DNA from: Burkholderiaceae bacterium
GTDB lineage: Bacteria; Pseudomonadota; Gammaproteobacteria; Burkholderiales; Burkholderiaceae_C
NCBI GenBank assembly: GCA_030726195.1
Contig: JANREF010000031.1
Span: 1,906-10,758, forward strand
Direction of reading: 5' to 3'
DNA: 8,853 bases
A program made the translations under genes and the position numbers. Positions within the stretch are counted from its first letter, which is position 1, and every line of letters begins with the position of its first letter. The notes beneath the pieces were generated by a model that ran no database searches, was not told the DNA's origin, and saw only the letters and a list, made by a program, of their open reading frames with translations. Positions 6,248-8,853 of the stretch are shown here, piece by piece.

Positions 6248-6297
6248 GCCCAGCTAGGGCCCGCTCGCCAAGCGGCTTGCGTTGCACATGGGTGCAA
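6248..6297 (-). promoter_or_regulatory. hairpin-rich 5' leader of the desaturase gene (candidate)
   Basis: Three short hairpins lie in a row upstream of the ribosome site: TTGCAC/GTGCAA around a 4-base loop (6282-6297), CCGCT/AGCGG (6261-6275) and GCCC/GGGC (6248-6260). A TAAAAT hexamer on the minus strand (6305-6310) may be the -10 box, giving a leader of about 80 nt, but no matching -35 box is clear. Confidence 0.3.
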
Positions 6298-6375
6298 TCG
6301 CTCGATTTTAAAGGGTTTGGCCCAATTCACCTAATCTGTCCAGCAGCCTACAGCCACCGAATGCGCGCGGCTTGA

Positions 6376-6422
6376 TGCAAGTCAAACGGGCGTGGGTGCG
6401 ACATCAGCCTCACCCACTTGCA
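6376..6422. repeat. overlapping inverted repeats downstream of the RNA methyltransferase gene
   Basis: GTGGGTG (6392-6398) pairs with CACCCAC (6411-6417), and TGCAAGT (6376-6382) pairs with ACTTGCA (6416-6422). The two stems share bases 6416-6417, so they would compete at that edge. There is no T-run, so if this ends the minus-strand transcript it is not a standard intrinsic terminator. Confidence 0.4.
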
Positions 6423-6433
6423 AAACAGCCTTG

Positions 6434-7732
6434 TTAAGACTTGCGCGTCCAGATCGCAGCAAAGAAGCCATCCGTCGCGTGCACGTGGGGCCACAGTCGC
6501 AAATAGTCGCCTGAACACAGGCTATGGGCCAGATCCATGACCTGCGCCGCGTCGGCGCCGTCGCCGTCGCCCCTTGACAAGACTTGGCTCAACACCGATG
6601 ACACGGGCACCACCTCGAAATTGTCGTGGGCGGCGGTGAATGCATCGGCCACACCTTCATTTTCGGCCTGCAGCAAGCTGCACGTCGCGTATACCAAGCG
6701 ACCACCAGGCTTGACCATGTTGGATGCACTGTCCAAGATGTCTTTTTGCAGCTGTACCAACTCGTCCATTTCCTGCGGCTTGAGACGCCACTTCAGGTCC
6801 GGGTTGCGGCGCATGGTGCCCGTACCCGAGCACGGTGCATCCACCAGCACACGGTCCATCTTGAAGCTCAGGCGCTTCACGCGTTCGTCCCGCTCGTTAC
6901 TGATAGCGGCGGTTTGCACATTGCTCAGACCGCTGCGTGCCAAGCGGGGCTTGAGCGCGTCCAAACGGTGAGCAGAGGTGTCAAACGCATACAAGCGGCC
7001 GGTAGAGCGCATGTCAGCGCCCATGGCCAAGGTTTTGCCACCTGCACCTGCACAAAAGTCCGCCACCATTTCGCCGCGCTTGGCACCCACCAGGGCCGCC
7101 AACAGCTGAGAGCCCTCGTCTTGCACTTCAAAGTCACCCGCTTCGAAGCCAGGAAACTTGGCCAGTGACGGGTTGCCCTCGAGGCGCAAACCCCAGGGCG
7201 AGTATGGCGTGACAACGCTGGGCATGGATTTGTTCAGCAGCGCTTTTTGCACCGTCTCACGCTTGGCTTTGAGCGCATTCACGCGAATGTCCAGCGTCGC
7301 GGGCGTATTCAAGGCGTCTGCCAGGGCCATAAAGCCTTCGCCAACTTGCGCCTTGAGCGGGTCGACCAACCATTGCGGCAAGTTGTGCTTGTGCAAGTCC
7401 AAAAAGTCACCGTCTTGCGCAGCGTCGCACTGCGCCAGCCAGGCCGCCTCGGGCTTGGTCAACGAAGAGGCAATGAACTCCCGCGGGCCATGAAAGCCCA
7501 AAATAGCCAGCTTGCGCTCACGCGCGCCTGGGCCAGAGCGAGCGAGGTATTCAAAGCGCGCTTTGAAGCGCACCACTTTGTAAGCCGTCTCAGACACGGT
7601 GGCGCGCTCACGCGGGCCAAGGGTGCGGTTGTCGCGGAAATATTTGGCCACCGTCGCATCTGCGGGGTGGGAGAAAGTCAGCACGCGCGCAATAAGTGCG
7701 CCGGCGTGGTCAATAAGAGCGTTTGGATGCAT
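6434..7732 (-). CDS. RsmB/NOP-family SAM-dependent RNA cytosine-5 methyltransferase
   Basis: A 432-residue cytoplasmic enzyme that methylates C5 of a cytosine in RNA; E. coli RsmB (429 residues, 16S rRNA C967) is the same size. The N-terminal half carries a helical NusB-like/RNA-binding region and TLDIRVNALKAKRETV (147-162). The SAM-binding motif I is DFCAGAGGKT (225-234). Motif IV, VDAPCSGTGTMRRNPDLKWR (297-316), holds Cys301, and motif VI, VYATCSLLQAENE (347-359), holds Cys351. These are the two conserved cysteines of the family, one attacking the base and one releasing it. The frame stays open to 8056, but that part is antisense to prfC, so the ATG at 7732 is used. No clear ribosome site is seen. 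It could be RsmB itself or a sister RsmB/RsmF-like enzyme with another rRNA target, so no symbol is given. Confidence 0.9.
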   Translation of the reverse strand: MHPNALIDHAGALIARVLTFSHPADATVAKYFRDNRTLGPRERATVSETAYKVVRFKARFEYLARSGPGARERKLAILGFHGPREFIASSLTKPEAAWLAQCDAAQDGDFLDLHKHNLPQWLVDPLKAQVGEGFMALADALNTPATLDIRVNALKAKRETVQKALLNKSMPSVVTPYSPWGLRLEGNPSLAKFPGFEAGDFEVQDEGSQLLAALVGAKRGEMVADFCAGAGGKTLAMGADMRSTGRLYAFDTSAHRLDALKPRLARSGLSNVQTAAISNERDERVKRLSFKMDRVLVDAPCSGTGTMRRNPDLKWRLKPQEMDELVQLQKDILDSASNMVKPGGRLVYATCSLLQAENEGVADAFTAAHDNFEVVPVSSVLSQVLSRGDGDGADAAQVMDLAHSLCSGDYLRLWPHVHATDGFFAAIWTRKS

Positions 7733-7752
7733 AACGCTATTGTCCCATGCGG

Positions 7753-7758
7753 GATAAT
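7753..7758 (+). promoter_or_regulatory. candidate -10 box of prfC
   Basis: GATAAT (5 of 6 to consensus) lies 8 bases before the prfC ATG, so a start site at normal distance would fall 1-2 bases before the start codon. No -35 match is seen. On the minus strand the same bases contribute to CATTAT (7754-7759), 18 bp from TTGGCT (7778-7783), a possible promoter for the methyltransferase gene. Confidence 0.3.
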
Positions 7759-7766
7759 GCTCGGTT

Positions 7767-8853
7767 ATGTCCGAAATAGCCAAACAAGTCCGCCGCAGGC
7801 GCACCTTCGCCATCATCTCCCACCCAGACGCGGGTAAAACCACGCTCACAGAAAAACTGTTGCTGTTTTCGGGTGCCATCAACATCGCCGGCAGCGTCAA
7901 AGCGCGCAAGGCAGCACGCCATGCCACCAGCGACTGGATGGAAATCGAGAAGCAGCGTGGTATTTCTGTGGCCAGCTCGGTGATGCAAATGGAATACCGC
8001 GACTGCGTCATCAACCTGCTCGACACACCCGGACACCAAGACTTCTCGGAAGACACCTACCGCGTGCTGACTGCCGTGGACGCGGCATTGATGGTGATTG
8101 ATGCGGCCAACGGCGTAGAGCCCCAAACGCGGCGCTTGCTGCAGGTGTGCCGCGCGCGCAACACGCCGATCTTGACCTTTGTTAACAAAATGGACCGTGA
8201 GGTGCAAGGCCCGCTGGACGTGATGGACGAAGTCGAGCGTGAGCTGGGCATGACCGTGGTGCCCTTCACATGGCCAGTGGGCATGGGCAAGCGTTTTCAT
8301 GGCGTGTACGACCGACGCACGGACCAAATGCGCGTATTCGATGCAGGCGAGGACAAGCGCGGCGGCGAAGAAGAAATTTTGTCTGGCCTGGACAACCCAG
8401 AATCCGCCAAGCGCTTTGGCGCCGAGTTTGCCGACGCCAAAAGCGAGTTAGAACTCATTGACGGCGCAAGTCCCGAGTTTGATGCCAAAGCGTTCTTGGC
8501 TGGCGAGCAAACACCCATGCTGTTTGGCTCTGCTGTGAACAACTTTGGCGTGCGCGAAGTGCTGGATGCTTTGGTCGATTTGGCGCCGCCGCCAGAGCGT
8601 CGCACCACACTGCAGCGCACTGTAGAGCCAGAAGAGTCCAAGTTCACCGGCGTGGTCTTCAAGATTCAGGCCAATATGGATCCCGCGCACCGCGACCGCA
8701 TTGCCTTTGTTCGCGTGGCCAGCGGTCACTTTGAGCGTGGTATGAAGCTCAAAGTCGTGCGCTCTGGCAAAGAGCTGCGGCCCAATACCGTGGTCAGTTT
8801 TTTGAGCCAACGCCGAGAACTGCTTGAAGAGGCCTACGCTGGAGACATCATCG
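7767..8853 (+). CDS. prfC: peptide chain release factor 3 (RF3), 3' end outside window
   Basis: The first 362 residues of RF3, a translation-factor GTPase of about 530 residues that removes RF1/RF2 from the ribosome after peptide release. The P-loop SHPDAGKTTLTEKL (18-31) is followed by WMEIEKQRGISV (57-68, switch I/G2). Next come the G3 motif DTPGH (86-90) and the G4 motif NKMD (140-143). Later RF3-specific segments are FLAGEQTPMLFGSAVNNFGV and FTGVVFKIQANMDPAHRDRIAF. The match to E. coli RF3 is strong throughout, with no frameshift, and the missing part is the C-terminal third. An in-frame TAA at 7755-7757 leaves the ATG at 7767 as the start. There is no clear Shine-Dalgarno sequence before it. 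It diverges from the RNA methyltransferase gene, with 34 bp between start codons. Confidence 0.96.
   Translation, partial: MSEIAKQVRRRRTFAIISHPDAGKTTLTEKLLLFSGAINIAGSVKARKAARHATSDWMEIEKQRGISVASSVMQMEYRDCVINLLDTPGHQDFSEDTYRVLTAVDAALMVIDAANGVEPQTRRLLQVCRARNTPILTFVNKMDREVQGPLDVMDEVERELGMTVVPFTWPVGMGKRFHGVYDRRTDQMRVFDAGEDKRGGEEEILSGLDNPESAKRFGAEFADAKSELELIDGASPEFDAKAFLAGEQTPMLFGSAVNNFGVREVLDALVDLAPPPERRTTLQRTVEPEESKFTGVVFKIQANMDPAHRDRIAFVRVASGHFERGMKLKVVRSGKELRPNTVVSFLSQRRELLEEAYAGDII

Noticed and set aside
7733..8056. Open frame extending the RNA methyltransferase by 108 residues
   Set aside because: It is the antisense of the strongly conserved GTPase domain of prfC, and the family normally has about 430 residues, reached from the ATG at 7732.

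Overview
The window reads as an ordinary chromosomal segment of a betaproteobacterium, most likely in or near the Comamonadaceae (Burkholderiales). This rests on the protein flavour (PaaG-like isomerase, DesA-like desaturase, RF3, bL28/bL33), GC-rich codon use, and promoters with a GGCTATAAT-type -10 box. It is a judgement from recalled families, not from a search. I see no mobile element, phage gene, CRISPR array or toxin/defence locus.

Layout. On the minus strand, 14-850 encodes a PaaG-type crotonase-superfamily isomerase of aerobic phenylacetate degradation. A second gene may start 4 bases after its stop and leave the window at base 1. A near-perfect 26-bp palindrome (895-920) of TetR-operator type lies just upstream of paaG. 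Divergent from it, on plus, is a classical enoyl-CoA hydratase (1090-1866). Next come a single elongator tRNA-Met (1961-2037) with its own promoter and a strong terminator (2047-2079). A SulP-family anion transporter with a STAS domain follows on minus (2148-3893). Then comes the plus-strand rpmB-rpmG operon (4235-4657), with a promoter -10 box, a long structured leader and a terminator. A gene-poor stretch of about 220 bp follows. A membrane fatty acid desaturase (5021-6217, minus) has its own terminator and a hairpin-rich leader. Finally an RsmB/NOP-type RNA cytosine methyltransferase (6434-7732, minus) and prfC, peptide chain release factor 3 (from 7767, plus, cut by the window end), diverge from a gap of only 34 bp.

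How it fits together. The left end is catabolic CoA-thioester chemistry, probably under a TetR-type repressor such as PaaR. The remainder is mainly translation (tRNA-Met, bL28, bL33, an RNA methyltransferase, RF3) and membrane functions (anion transport, acyl-chain desaturation). These are mostly independent single-gene units in alternating orientation, not one pathway.

I found no convincing undescribed system. The signals most worth checking are regulatory: the 895-920 palindrome, the structured leaders of rpmB and of the desaturase, the UP-element-like tract at the tRNA promoter, and the very tight rsmB/prfC divergent start region where prfC mRNA may be nearly leaderless.
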